Shown here piece by piece: positions 5,906-13,124 of a stretch of 13,124 nt of DNA. The position numbers were made by a program, and so were the translations under genes. The notes under the pieces are model-generated. The model saw only the letters and a program-made list of their open reading frames with translations. It was not told the origin of the DNA and ran no database searches. Numbering within the stretch: the stretch's first letter is position 1; every line of letters starts with the position of its first letter. The DNA is taken from the NCBI GenBank assembly GCA_030681145.1, contig JAUXXK010000413.1:1-13124 (forward strand). Reading direction: 5' to 3'. The DNA is from Methanobacteriaceae archaeon (GTDB lineage Archaea; Methanobacteriota; Methanobacteria; Methanobacteriales; Methanobacteriaceae).

Positions 5906-6220
5906 ATGTCTGAGACTGCGAAAAAAGAACCATACCCCGTCATAAATATAAAAGAGTGTAAAGCTTGTGAAAGATGCATAATCGCGTGTCCCCTTGAATT
6001 ATTTGAGATGAGTAGCGATACTAATACTCGTGGATATCATTATGCAGTTTACAAAGGTGAAGGGTGCAATGCATGTGGAAACTGTTATTACACTTGCCCT
6101 GAGCCACTGGCAGTAGAGGTACACATACCATCACGACAAAAAACAAAAAAGACACCTGAATCTCCAGTTAGTGAAAATAAAAAATTAACAAAAGAAAAAT
6201 CTACATCGGAGGTAGAATAA
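5906..6220 (+). CDS. vorC: 2-oxoisovalerate:ferredoxin oxidoreductase, ferredoxin-like subunit VorC
   Basis: The 104-residue protein carries two [4Fe-4S] motifs: C18-x2-C21-x2-C24-x3-C28-P and C54-x2-C57-x2-C60-x3-C64-P. It is the delta-type subunit that passes electrons between the TPP centre of VOR and external ferredoxin. It is the first gene of vorC-vorB-vorA; its TAA shares one base with the ATG of vorB, indicating translational coupling. The ATG at 5906 follows AAGGAT at 5896-5901. The archaeal core of this subunit is only about 80 residues; here residues from about 76 onward form a Lys/Ser/Glu-rich tail of nearly 30 residues with no cysteine, probably disordered. The GGAGGT for vorB lies within the codons of this tail. 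The assignment rests on the clusters and the operon. Confidence 0.9.
   Translation: MSETAKKEPYPVINIKECKACERCIIACPLELFEMSSDTNTRGYHYAVYKGEGCNACGNCYYTCPEPLAVEVHIPSRQKTKKTPESPVSENKKLTKEKSTSEVE
6208..6213 (+). promoter_or_regulatory. Shine-Dalgarno of vorB inside vorC
   Basis: A full GGAGGT lies six bases before the ATG at 6220, within the last codons of vorC. With the one-base TAATG overlap this fixes the vorB start and points to coupled translation of the two subunits. Confidence 0.8.
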
Positions 6221-7275
6221 TGGCATCCCAAATGGTTAAAGGCAACACCGCAGTAATTATTGGTGCCATGTACGCGGGTTGTGATTGTTATTTTGGATAC
6301 CCCATCACCCCTGCAAGTGAAATTTTACACGAAGCATCCAAATACTTCCCAATGGTAGGAAGAAAATTCGTGCAGGCCGAATCAGAAGAAGCCGCAATTA
6401 ATATGGTATACGGCGGGGCTGCAGCAGGTCATAGAGTAATGACTGCATCTTCAGGACCCGGAATAAGTCTTAAACAGGAAGGGATTTCCTTTTTAGCTGG
6501 AGCAGAACTCCCCGCAGTTATAGTCAATATAATGCGAGCAGGACCAGGGTTAGGGAATATTGGTCCTGAACAGGGAGATTATAACCAGATAGTTAAAGGT
6601 GGAGGACACGGTAATTACCATAATATTGTATTGGCCCCAAACAGTGTTCAGGAAATGTGTGATTTAACCCGAAAAGCCTTTGAAATGGCAGATAAATACC
6701 GTAACCCTGTAGTTGTAATGGCCGATGGAGTGCTGGGACAAATGGCAGAACCGCTTCATTTCCCATCAAAAGCCATAAAACCAACCATAGATACTTCTCG
6801 TGCAGTTTGTGGAAATAAAGAAACTATGCAAAATTTGACCGCTTCAATATTTCTTGATTTTGACCAGCTAGAAGATTTTAATTTTTATCTACAGGAAAAA
6901 TACCAGAAAATAAAGGAAAATGAAGTAGAATACGAAGAATATTTGATAAAAGATGCAGATATTGTTTTAGTATCTTATGGAATAAGCAGTCGGATTTGCC
7001 GTAGCGCCGTGGAAATTGCCCGTGCCGAAGGAATAAAAGTCGGCCTATTAAGGCCAATTACTCTATTCCCATTCCCTAGTGAAAAATTGGCTCAGCTTAA
7101 AGAAGAAAATAACTGTAAGTTTATTTCGGTAGAAATGAGTAATGGGCAGATGAGAGAAGATATAAAAATGGCTATTAAATGTGAAGAAGTGGAATTGGTT
7201 AATCGAATGGGCGGAAACCTTATAGAACTCGGGGACCTGGTTCCAAAAATAAAAGAAATAGCTGGAGGTAAATAA
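6220..7275 (+). CDS. vorB: 2-oxoisovalerate:ferredoxin oxidoreductase subunit VorB (PFOR alpha-type, pyrimidine-binding)
   Basis: The 351-residue subunit corresponds to the alpha part of 2-oxoacid:ferredoxin oxidoreductases. The N-terminal domain has FGYPITPASEI (25-35) and QAESEEAAINMVYG-GAAAG (52-70), the TPP-pyrimidine side, followed by TASSGPGISLKQEG (75-88) and RAGPGLGNIGPEQGDY (106-121). The C-terminal domain (about 245-351) has the transketolase-C-like core VGLLRPITLFPFP (274-286). Together with VorA it oxidatively decarboxylates branched 2-oxo acids to acyl-CoA with reduced ferredoxin, or runs in reverse for biosynthesis. Length equals that of the Methanothermobacter VorB. A KorA or IorA-like specificity cannot be excluded from motifs alone, but the three-gene C-B-A layout and the fusion in the next gene favour VOR. 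Stop and next start are one base apart. Confidence 0.9.
   Translation: MASQMVKGNTAVIIGAMYAGCDCYFGYPITPASEILHEASKYFPMVGRKFVQAESEEAAINMVYGGAAAGHRVMTASSGPGISLKQEGISFLAGAELPAVIVNIMRAGPGLGNIGPEQGDYNQIVKGGGHGNYHNIVLAPNSVQEMCDLTRKAFEMADKYRNPVVVMADGVLGQMAEPLHFPSKAIKPTIDTSRAVCGNKETMQNLTASIFLDFDQLEDFNFYLQEKYQKIKENEVEYEEYLIKDADIVLVSYGISSRICRSAVEIARAEGIKVGLLRPITLFPFPSEKLAQLKEENNCKFISVEMSNGQMREDIKMAIKCEEVELVNRMGGNLIELGDLVPKIKEIAGGK
7264..7269 (+). promoter_or_regulatory. Shine-Dalgarno of vorA inside vorB
   Basis: GGAGGT is encoded in the final codons of vorB, seven bases before the vorA ATG at 7277. It repeats the arrangement at the vorC/vorB junction and supports the chosen vorA start. Confidence 0.8.
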
Positions 7276-7276
7276 A

Positions 7277-8746
7277 ATGAAGTCCACCGGCTCTGAATCC
7301 ATTAATACTAGTACAAAAGATATAGATAAAAAAGTACTCAAAAAACCTGATTCACTTTACGATGTTTTCCAAAGAAAAGGAGGTAGTGCACCCAGTGCCA
7401 CTCATTACTGTGGTGGTTGTGGACACGGAATCCTGCATAAACTTATAGGGGAAGCAATGGATGAGCTGAAAATCCAGGAAAGGTCTGTTATGATCAGTCC
7501 AGTTGGATGTGCAGTTTTTGCTTACTACTACTTTGATTGTGGAAATGTTCAAGTGGCCCATGGAAGGGCACCTGCTGTGGGGACTGGTATTTCTCGGGCA
7601 GAAAGTGATGCAATAGTTATGCTTTACCAGGGAGATGGAGATCTTGCATCCATTGGTTTAAATGAAACAATACAAGCTGCAAATCGTGGAGAAAAACTGG
7701 CTGTGTTTTTTGTAAATAATACGGTTTATGGAATGACTGGAGGTCAGATGGCCCCCACCACTCTCGTAGGAGAGGTAACAGTAACCTGTCAACAGGGAAG
7801 AAATCCCCAATATGACGGATACCCCCTGCATATGTGTGAACTTCTAGATAATTTGCAAGCCCCGGTGTTTATTGAGCGAGTATCTGTTTCCGATTCCAAA
7901 CACATCCGGAAGGCTAAGGTTGCAGTTAAAAAAGCTCTAGAAATTCAAAGAGATGGTAAAGGTTACGCTTTTGTTGAAATATTATCACCATGCCCTACTA
8001 ATCTTCGTCAGGATGCTGCAGCTGCAGAAAAATTTATAAATGAAGAAATGGCAAAAGAGTTCCCGCTTAAAAGATTTAGAAATAGAATAAGCCAGGTCGA
8101 GCCTTTGCAACGTGCTGAGAGTGATTTTTCCAAAAAATCTCTGGATGATATCTTCAGTCTGGAAGATAAAAGTACGCCGGATCCTATAGATGACCCAGAA
8201 TTTAATAAAAAACTTATTAAAATAGCTGGATTTGGTGGTCAGGGCGTATTAAGTATGGGACTTACTCTTGCCCAGGCAGCGTGTATTGAAAAACGCCATG
8301 TTTCATGGTATCCCACCTACGGCCCGGAACAAAGGGGCGGTACCTCTAGTTGTGTGGTAGTTATTTCTGGAGAAGAAATAGGATCCCCTGCCGTAAAAAG
8401 GAACGAAGTTTTAATTGCATTTAACCAACCTTCTCTGGATGAATTCGGACCAGATGTTCTGGAAGGTGGAACTATAGTGTATGATTCATCATCCCAAGAT
8501 TATAAGGCTCCAGAAGGGGTTAAAAGTATTGGTATTCCTGCCATGAAAATTGCCAAAAGCATGGGAGTTAAAAGAGCAGCCAATACTGTTATGATGGGTG
8601 CTTTAATGTATTCAAAATATACTGAGCTTTCAAGAGAATCATTTGAAAAAGCCGTGGCCCTTACCTTTGCAGGTAAACCTCATCTGGTAGATATCAATCT
8701 TAAGATATTTGATGCCGGTGTTAAATGGGCTGAAGAAAATTTATAA
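7277..8746 (+). CDS. vorA: 2-oxoisovalerate:ferredoxin oxidoreductase subunit VorA (TPP-binding and gamma domains fused)
   Basis: The 489-residue protein joins two PFOR-family subunits. Residues about 30-285 are the TPP-diphosphate-binding beta part, with YCGGCGHG (44-51), the TPP/Mg motif GDGD (119-122), the asparagine pair N147-N148 and YGMTGGQ (151-157). Residues about 311-489 are the gamma part, beginning KLIKIAGFGGQGV (312-324) with YGPEQRGG (348-355), which contacts CoA in related enzymes. A charged linker (about 280-310) connects them. This fusion is how VorA is built in Methanothermobacter, and length agrees. The first 25 residues are Ser/Thr/Lys-rich and precede the conserved domain; the start is nevertheless fixed by the GGAGGT upstream. 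It is the last gene of the operon, followed by a hairpin and T-tract. Substrate range (branched-chain 2-oxo acids) is by family analogy. Confidence 0.92.
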   Translation: MKSTGSESINTSTKDIDKKVLKKPDSLYDVFQRKGGSAPSATHYCGGCGHGILHKLIGEAMDELKIQERSVMISPVGCAVFAYYYFDCGNVQVAHGRAPAVGTGISRAESDAIVMLYQGDGDLASIGLNETIQAANRGEKLAVFFVNNTVYGMTGGQMAPTTLVGEVTVTCQQGRNPQYDGYPLHMCELLDNLQAPVFIERVSVSDSKHIRKAKVAVKKALEIQRDGKGYAFVEILSPCPTNLRQDAAAAEKFINEEMAKEFPLKRFRNRISQVEPLQRAESDFSKKSLDDIFSLEDKSTPDPIDDPEFNKKLIKIAGFGGQGVLSMGLTLAQAACIEKRHVSWYPTYGPEQRGGTSSCVVVISGEEIGSPAVKRNEVLIAFNQPSLDEFGPDVLEGGTIVYDSSSQDYKAPEGVKSIGIPAMKIAKSMGVKRAANTVMMGALMYSKYTELSRESFEKAVALTFAGKPHLVDINLKIFDAGVKWAEENL

Positions 8747-8747
8747 T

Positions 8748-8791
8748 TGAATGGTTATTTTTAAACTCCATTCATCATTTTATTTTTATTT
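8748..8791 (+). terminator. Hairpin plus T-tract after vorA
   Basis: An exact 7-bp inverted repeat, TGAATGG (8748-8754) and CCATTCA (8768-8774) with a 13-nt loop, starts just after the stop codon. It is followed immediately by a T-rich tract (8775-8791). The stem is modest; in archaea the T-tract alone could suffice. Confidence 0.6.
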
Positions 8792-9229
8792 AAGATTTCT
8801 TTAACCAAATTATTTCTTTATTTTAAAATAATCTTATTTTTATACTGAAATATCATTATACTATTATTTTTTACATAATATTAAAAAAATTAATAAATAA
8901 ATGTCAGCAAAACAAATAATAAGTAAATTAATTAAATATTATGGCTAATTATGAATATTAATTCTTGATTATTCAATTGAACCAAGTGAAATAGAAGAAT
9001 TATTATTAATGAAATAAATCCATATAATAACTCAAATCATAATTAATTAACATTAAATATTTCCTAAATTAATTTTATTTAATTAATTCACTAATTGTTA
9101 TATTAAATCTTATAGAAATATTTCTTAATAACAAATAATGAAAATTATACTATTTTAATAAATTTAATCAAAAAGAGATATAACCTGATAAACTAATGAA
9201 TAAAAGGATTAACTCTATCGAGGGATCTC
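8792..9229. other. Long AT-rich intergenic region before gatD
   Basis: This 438-bp stretch is dominated by A and T, with repeated TTAATTAA-type words (about 8925-8940 and 9040-9090). I find no convincing ORF, tRNA or structured RNA. A short readable fragment at about 8965-9018 (SIEPSEIEELLLMK before a stop) has no start or support. The only functional signals seen are near gatD. Confidence 0.5.
9170..9184 (+). promoter_or_regulatory. Candidate BRE/TATA element for gatD
   Basis: AAAAAGAGATATAAC combines a purine-rich BRE-like start with GATATAA. It predicts RNA starting near 9205, with a leader of about 25 nt that contains GAGGG at 9220-9224, the Shine-Dalgarno six bases before the gatD ATG. 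Plausible distance, unproven. Confidence 0.4.
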
Positions 9230-10543
9230 ATGAATTACCAAGGACCGGCTAAAAAACTATTAGAATCATTGAATATCTCCCTTGGAGATATATTAAATGT
9301 AAAAAAACCCGACATATCATATACTGGAATGCTTTTAGAACGTACTAAAGATGCAGATAATACTCATATTGTTCTAAAAATGGATAGTGGTTATAATGTA
9401 GGGGTTGAAATATCTGGAGCAGAGATTGAAGTTTTAGAAAAAGGAAATAAACCCAAAATTGAGATGGATCCACTGGATATAAAAAGAGATCCAGAAAAAA
9501 TGGATATTTCTATCATATCTACTGGTGGAACAGTTGCTTCCATGGTGGATTATAAAACCGGTGCAGTGCATCCTGCATTTACTGCTGATGATTTGCTGAG
9601 AGCCAATCCCGAACTCTTAGAACAGGCCAATATTAGGGGAAAGGCCATATTCAACATTCTGAGTGAAAATATGAAACCAGAATACTGGATAAAAGCCGCT
9701 AATTCCATAGCAGATGAAATAAATGATGGTGCCGATGGGGTAGTAGTGGCCCATGGAACTGATACCATGCATTACACTGCAGCTGCTTTGAGTTTCATGA
9801 TAGAAACCCCAGTTCCCATTGTAATAACCGGATCACAACGTAGTTCAGATCGTCCATCCTCTGATGCTTTTTTAAATCTTATAAATTCTGTGTCTGCTGC
9901 CAGATCCGATATTGCAGAAGTCATTGTATGTATGTATGCCACAAGCGACGACAAATCCAGTTATCTACACAGGGGGACCAAAGTAAGAAAAATGCACACC
10001 TCCCGACGAGAAACTTTCCGCAGTATAAATACTAACCCATTAGCCAGCATGGAAAATGGGGTAATGAAGATTTTAGATAAAGATAAAGAGTATAATCTTA
10101 GAAATTCCTCTGAATTAAAATTACATGATAATATAGAGCCAAATGTAGCTTTTGTTAAGATTTGTCCCGGAATAAACGCGGATATAATTGATTATCATCT
10201 TGATAAAGGAGTAAAAGGTATTCTACTGGAAGGAACTGGATTGGGGCATTGTCCAGATAATATGTTGCCTGCCATTGAAAGGGCTAATGAAAGTAATGTT
10301 CCAGTAGTGATGACATCACAGTGTCTCTACGGTAGAGTCAATATGAATATCTACAGTACCGGGAGAAAAATCTTAAATTCAGGAGTTATTCCTGGTGGAG
10401 ATATGCTACCCGAAACTGCCTTTGTTAAATTAATGTGGGCTTTAGGTCAGGAAGATAATCTAGAAGAAGTAAGGAAAATAATGACCACCAACATTTCTGG
10501 AGAAATGGAAGAAAAATCTTCCATGGATTATTTTCTGGTTTAA
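9230..10543 (+). CDS. gatD: Glutamyl-tRNA(Gln) amidotransferase subunit D (asparaginase-like glutaminase)
   Basis: The 437-residue protein is the glutaminase half of archaeal GatDE. It releases ammonia from glutamine (or asparagine), and GatE uses it to convert Glu-tRNA(Gln) to Gln-tRNA(Gln). After an N-terminal beta-barrel-like domain (about 1-85) comes a type-I L-asparaginase fold. Catalytic motifs are intact: STGGT with T101, HGTD with T177 and D178, and TKVRK with K254, the same numbering as the studied Methanothermobacter enzyme. Further family blocks are ITGSQRSSDRPSSDA (199-213) and LLEGTGLGHCPDNM (about 331-344). Length is normal. It precedes gatE by 78 bp on the same strand, so the pair is likely cotranscribed. 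The enzyme is restricted to archaea and marks the organism as one. Confidence 0.97.
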   Translation: MNYQGPAKKLLESLNISLGDILNVKKPDISYTGMLLERTKDADNTHIVLKMDSGYNVGVEISGAEIEVLEKGNKPKIEMDPLDIKRDPEKMDISIISTGGTVASMVDYKTGAVHPAFTADDLLRANPELLEQANIRGKAIFNILSENMKPEYWIKAANSIADEINDGADGVVVAHGTDTMHYTAAALSFMIETPVPIVITGSQRSSDRPSSDAFLNLINSVSAARSDIAEVIVCMYATSDDKSSYLHRGTKVRKMHTSRRETFRSINTNPLASMENGVMKILDKDKEYNLRNSSELKLHDNIEPNVAFVKICPGINADIIDYHLDKGVKGILLEGTGLGHCPDNMLPAIERANESNVPVVMTSQCLYGRVNMNIYSTGRKILNSGVIPGGDMLPETAFVKLMWALGQEDNLEEVRKIMTTNISGEMEEKSSMDYFLV

Positions 10544-10611
10544 AAATCTTAAATAAATTTAAAACTTTGTCTTTACATCAATACTTTAATTAAAATAAAA
10601 ATTTCACAAAC

Positions 10612-10617
10612 GGTGAT
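10612..10617 (+). promoter_or_regulatory. Shine-Dalgarno of gatE
   Basis: GGTGAT, an exact complement of the archaeal 16S 3' end region, lies four bases before the ATG at 10622. It fixes the gatE start. The preceding 70 bp are AT-rich with no obvious terminator, consistent with read-through from gatD. Confidence 0.75.
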
Positions 10618-10621
10618 TTAA

Positions 10622-12484
10622 ATGGACTGGGAAAAACTCGGACTAAAAATGGGTCTGGAAATACATCAACAGCTCGATACTAAAAGCAAGCTTTTTTGTC
10701 CCTGCAGCTGCAACTTAATTGATAAAAATGCTGAATATGAAATATTAAGAAACTTAAGACCGACCCAAAGTGAATTGGGTAAAATAGACCGGGCAGCATT
10801 TGAAGAAGCCCGACGAAAACTAAAATTTAAGTACCATGCCTATTCCCATGAAACCTGCTTGGTAGAAGCTGATGAAGAACCACCATATCCTTTAAATGAA
10901 GAAGCTCTGGAGCTTTCGTCCATTATTGCCTCTCTTTTGAATATGAGAATTGTGGATGAATTTCACACCATGCGAAAACAGGTAATTGATGGGAGTAACA
11001 CAGGAGGATTCCAAAGAACAGGCTTGGTGGCCACTGACGGATTTTTAGAAACACCATACGGAGAAGTGAAGATAGAAAATCTTTGTTTAGAAGAGGACGC
11101 TGCAAGAAGAATAGAAACCAGTGAAGATGGAGTGACCTTCCGACTGGACAGGTTGGGAATTCCTCTAGTGGAAATAACCACAGATCCCTCAATTCATCAC
11201 CCAGATCAAGTCAAGGAAGTAGCCTACCAACTAGGCCAGGTTTTAAGAAGTACCCGTGTAAAACGGGGTCTAGGTACCATACGACAGGATTTAAATATAT
11301 CCATAAGGGATGGTGCTAGGGTAGAAATAAAGGGTGTGCAAGACCTGGATTTAATGCCTGAAATGGTGAAAAGAGAGGTTCAGCGTCAGATAAAACTGGT
11401 TCAAATTAGAGATGAACTTCAAAAAAGGAAGGCGAATATCCCTGAAAAAATATACGATGTTAATGATGTTTTCCAAAACTCCAAATCCAAAATCATCACC
11501 AGCGCCTCATCAGTAATGGCCATTAAATTGGAAGGATTCGATGGTCTGGTGGGTGTGGAATTACAACCCGGACGCCGATTGGGAACTGAATTTTCTGGTT
11601 ATGCTAAAAAATTAGGAGTATCTGGAATATTCCATACCGATGAACTTCCTGCCTATGGAATAACTGAAGAAGAAGTAGAAAAATTAAGGGGCTTTTTAGG
11701 TGCTGTTGAAAACGATGCAGTAATTATAGTAGCCCATGAACATGATATTGCATTGGCAGCACTAGAAGAAGTACAGCGAAGGGCTAAAATGGCTCTGGAA
11801 GGAGTGCCCGAAGAAACCAGGAAAGCATTAAGCGATGGTAATTCTGAATATATGAGGCCTTTGCCTACATCCAGCAGGATGTATCTAGAAACAGATATTC
11901 CATTAATGGCCATTAATCGGGATTATGTTAAAAAAATTCAAAACAACTTGCCTGAACTTCCTCAAGAGAAAAAAGAACGAATAATTAAGGAATACGGTTT
12001 AAGTGAAGATCTGTCCGGCCAATTGGTTAGACAAAATAAAGTGGAAGACTTTGAAGAAATATTAAATGAAGTAAATGTTGATAAAACCATGGTTGCTTCA
12101 TTACTAGCTTATTCTCTTAAAGAATTAAAACGAGATGGACATGCCATTGAAAATCTTAATTTACAAACTATAAAAGAGATTCTCGAACTTCTAAAAAATG
12201 GTAAAATATCTAAAGATGCTCTTTTTGATATATTTGGGTATGTAGCCGATAACAAAGTCTCACCATCTGAAGCCGCGCAATTTCTGAACTTAATGATGCT
12301 CTCTGAAGATGATGTAACAGTGATTATAGAACAGATAGTATCTAATAATGAAAGCATGGTTAAAGAAAGAGGAATGGGCTCCATGGGGCCTTTAATGGGC
12401 ATGGCTATGAAACAATTAAAAGGAAAAGCTGATGGAAAATTAGTGAATACTCTTTTGAGAGAGAATATACTTAAATTTGTATAA
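10622..12484 (+). CDS. gatE: Glutamyl-tRNA(Gln) amidotransferase subunit E
   Basis: The 620-residue tRNA-binding and kinase/transamidase subunit of archaeal GatDE phosphorylates the glutamyl end of Glu-tRNA(Gln) and amidates it with ammonia from GatD. Visible: GLEIHQQL (11-18) and a cysteine cluster FCPCSC (25-30) of the GatB/E cradle, ETCLVEADEEPP (77-88), SNTGGFQRTG (125-134), LGIPLVEITTDP (178-189) and GLGTIRQDLN (216-225). An AspRS-type insert spans about 285-410 (GVSGIFHTDELPAYG, 332-346), the feature that separates GatE from bacterial GatB. The C-terminal helical/YqeY-like tail (about 455-620) ends with MGMAMKQLKGKADGKLVNTLL (592-612). Length and all blocks are normal. A clear GGTGAT precedes the ATG and a T-rich tract follows the stop. 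Confidence 0.97.
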   Translation: MDWEKLGLKMGLEIHQQLDTKSKLFCPCSCNLIDKNAEYEILRNLRPTQSELGKIDRAAFEEARRKLKFKYHAYSHETCLVEADEEPPYPLNEEALELSSIIASLLNMRIVDEFHTMRKQVIDGSNTGGFQRTGLVATDGFLETPYGEVKIENLCLEEDAARRIETSEDGVTFRLDRLGIPLVEITTDPSIHHPDQVKEVAYQLGQVLRSTRVKRGLGTIRQDLNISIRDGARVEIKGVQDLDLMPEMVKREVQRQIKLVQIRDELQKRKANIPEKIYDVNDVFQNSKSKIITSASSVMAIKLEGFDGLVGVELQPGRRLGTEFSGYAKKLGVSGIFHTDELPAYGITEEEVEKLRGFLGAVENDAVIIVAHEHDIALAALEEVQRRAKMALEGVPEETRKALSDGNSEYMRPLPTSSRMYLETDIPLMAINRDYVKKIQNNLPELPQEKKERIIKEYGLSEDLSGQLVRQNKVEDFEEILNEVNVDKTMVASLLAYSLKELKRDGHAIENLNLQTIKEILELLKNGKISKDALFDIFGYVADNKVSPSEAAQFLNLMMLSEDDVTVIIEQIVSNNESMVKERGMGSMGPLMGMAMKQLKGKADGKLVNTLLRENILKFV

Positions 12485-12521
12485 TTTCTCTCTTTTTGAT
12501 ATAATATTTTTATTTTTTTAC
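12485..12521 (+). terminator. T-rich terminator after gatE
   Basis: The bases just after the gatE stop are strongly T-rich, including T5 and T7 runs (TTTCTCTCTTTTTG, then TATTTTTTTAC), with no stem-loop. It is the expected end of the gatDE transcript by composition. The rest of the gap to 12656 is AT-rich with only a small TTGGA/TCCAA palindrome at 12614-12624 and no gene. Confidence 0.5.
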
Positions 12522-12656
12522 AATTATAATTACAGTTTCATAATAAAAAATGGTTATTGAAAGCAAGTATGAAAGAAAATAATTAATTCCTAGAGCATTT
12601 GAATAATTAATAATTGGAATCCAAAAAGCAAGAAGTATGTATAAGAAAATTATTTT

Positions 12657-13124
12657 TTAATCTTTAAATATTGATGTGAAAATTCCAATAGAACTTAAAA
12701 CAGCGATAGCAACTAATGAAATTCTAAGGCTTATAATTAGTTCTGGATAATTAGAAGGCAAAATTTGCACATTTCCTAAAATAGCAGAAATAACTAACAT
12801 TACTATGCCCATCCCAAATATCTGTCCCATGGATCTAATATCACTTAATGTAGCGCTTGCAACTCCAAAATATTTTTTATCCACCGCACTCATAACCACC
12901 TTGGTATTAGAAGAATAGAATAAACCTATACCTGCTCCAAAAATAATAAGAGAAAATCCCCCTATATATAGAGCATTTTCAAAATTAATTAATGTCATAA
13001 GTGCTACGCCAATGGTTGTTAACACCATCCCTACAGTTGAAACACTTCCCGGATCGATTTTATCGGATAATCTTCCTGCAAAAGGAGATACAATGACCAT
13101 CGTAATTGATTGAATAGAAACTAT
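12657..13124 (-). CDS. MFS transporter, C-terminal third (drug-exporter type), truncated by window edge
   Basis: On the minus strand the frame is open from base 13124 to the TAA at 12659-12657, giving 155 residues; ATG at 13100 is internal, because codons upstream (IVSIQSIT) continue a membrane helix. About five hydrophobic segments alternate with short charged loops. The loop GRLSDKIDPG right after the first helix is the MFS motif-A repeat of the C-terminal half. GAGIGLFYSSNTKVVM followed by a GVASATLSDIRSMGQIFG block is typical of the DHA2/EmrB-QacA-like 14-helix exporters. It is a cytoplasmic-membrane, proton-driven exporter of unknown substrate. It is convergent with gatE and unrelated in function to it. 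Family confident, subfamily moderate. Confidence 0.85.
   Translation of the reverse strand: MVSIQSITMVIVSPFAGRLSDKIDPGSVSTVGMVLTTIGVALMTLINFENALYIGGFSLIIFGAGIGLFYSSNTKVVMSAVDKKYFGVASATLSDIRSMGQIFGMGIVMLVISAILGNVQILPSNYPELIISLRISLVAIAVLSSIGIFTSIFKD

Noticed and set aside
7352..7561. Antisense open frame inside vorA (and similar ones inside gatD, gatE, vorB and the synthetase gene)
   Set aside because: They lie wholly inside well-supported genes, have no ribosome site or recognisable protein features, and follow from the codon pattern of the real gene.
8940..9020. Short protein-like fragment (SIEPSEIEELLLMK) as a decayed gene remnant
   Set aside because: Only about 18 codons lie between stops, with no start, no Shine-Dalgarno and no recognisable family; chance is sufficient in AT-rich DNA.
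1..13124. tRNA, rRNA, CRISPR array, insertion sequence or prophage signal
   Set aside because: No GC-rich structured RNA block, no regularly spaced repeat, no transposase or integrase frame and no terminal inverted repeats with target duplication were seen on either strand.

Overview
The window looks like chromosomal DNA of a mesophilic, AT-rich methanogenic archaeon, most likely of the Methanobacteriales (Methanobacterium-like). The basis is GatD and GatE, which are archaea-specific, a 2-oxoisovalerate:ferredoxin oxidoreductase in the VorC-VorB-VorA layout known from Methanothermobacter (TPP and gamma parts fused in VorA), an archaeoflavoprotein, an adenosine-specific kinase, anti-Shine-Dalgarno matches of the GGTGAT/GGAGGT type, and T-rich gene ends. 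The genus is inferred; no rRNA marker is present. I see no mobile element, CRISPR array, tRNA or rRNA.

Layout. 1-312 (+) is the C-terminal part of a MacB/LolD-type ABC ATPase. 457-1020 (+) is an archaeoflavoprotein (AfpA-like). 1206-1532 (-) is an unrecognised 108-residue protein with a GTG start. 1707-2540 (+) is an isocitrate lyase/PEP mutase superfamily enzyme without the lyase cysteine motif. 2649-3131 (-) is an adenosine-specific kinase, best started at the ATG at 3131. A 359-bp divergent spacer follows, carrying a near-perfect 20-bp palindrome and a strong palindromic TATA element. 3500-4054 (+) is a helix-turn-helix/cupin regulator, 4099-5772 (+) an AMP-forming medium/branched-chain acyl-CoA synthetase, and 5906-8746 (+) the vorC-vorB-vorA operon. 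A 483-bp AT-rich gap leads to gatD (9230-10543) and gatE (10622-12484), together the archaeal Glu-tRNA(Gln) amidotransferase. On the minus strand, the C-terminal third of an MFS exporter runs off the right edge.

How they may work together. The regulator, acyl-CoA synthetase and VOR are consecutive and co-directional. A likely reading is a branched-chain acid module: the synthetase activates isobutyrate, isovalerate or 2-methylbutyrate to the CoA ester. VOR then carboxylates it reductively with ferredoxin to the 2-oxo acid precursor of valine, leucine or isoleucine, or runs in reverse to degrade 2-oxo acids. The cupin regulator may sense a related metabolite. This is inference from adjacency and family knowledge. 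GatD/GatE is a separate housekeeping function that makes Gln-tRNA(Gln).

The most unusual things seen are non-coding: a duplicated translation-start region with a five-codon mini-ORF ahead of the adenosine-specific kinase, and the palindrome/TATA arrangement between that gene and the HTH-cupin gene. No clearly new multi-gene system is evident.
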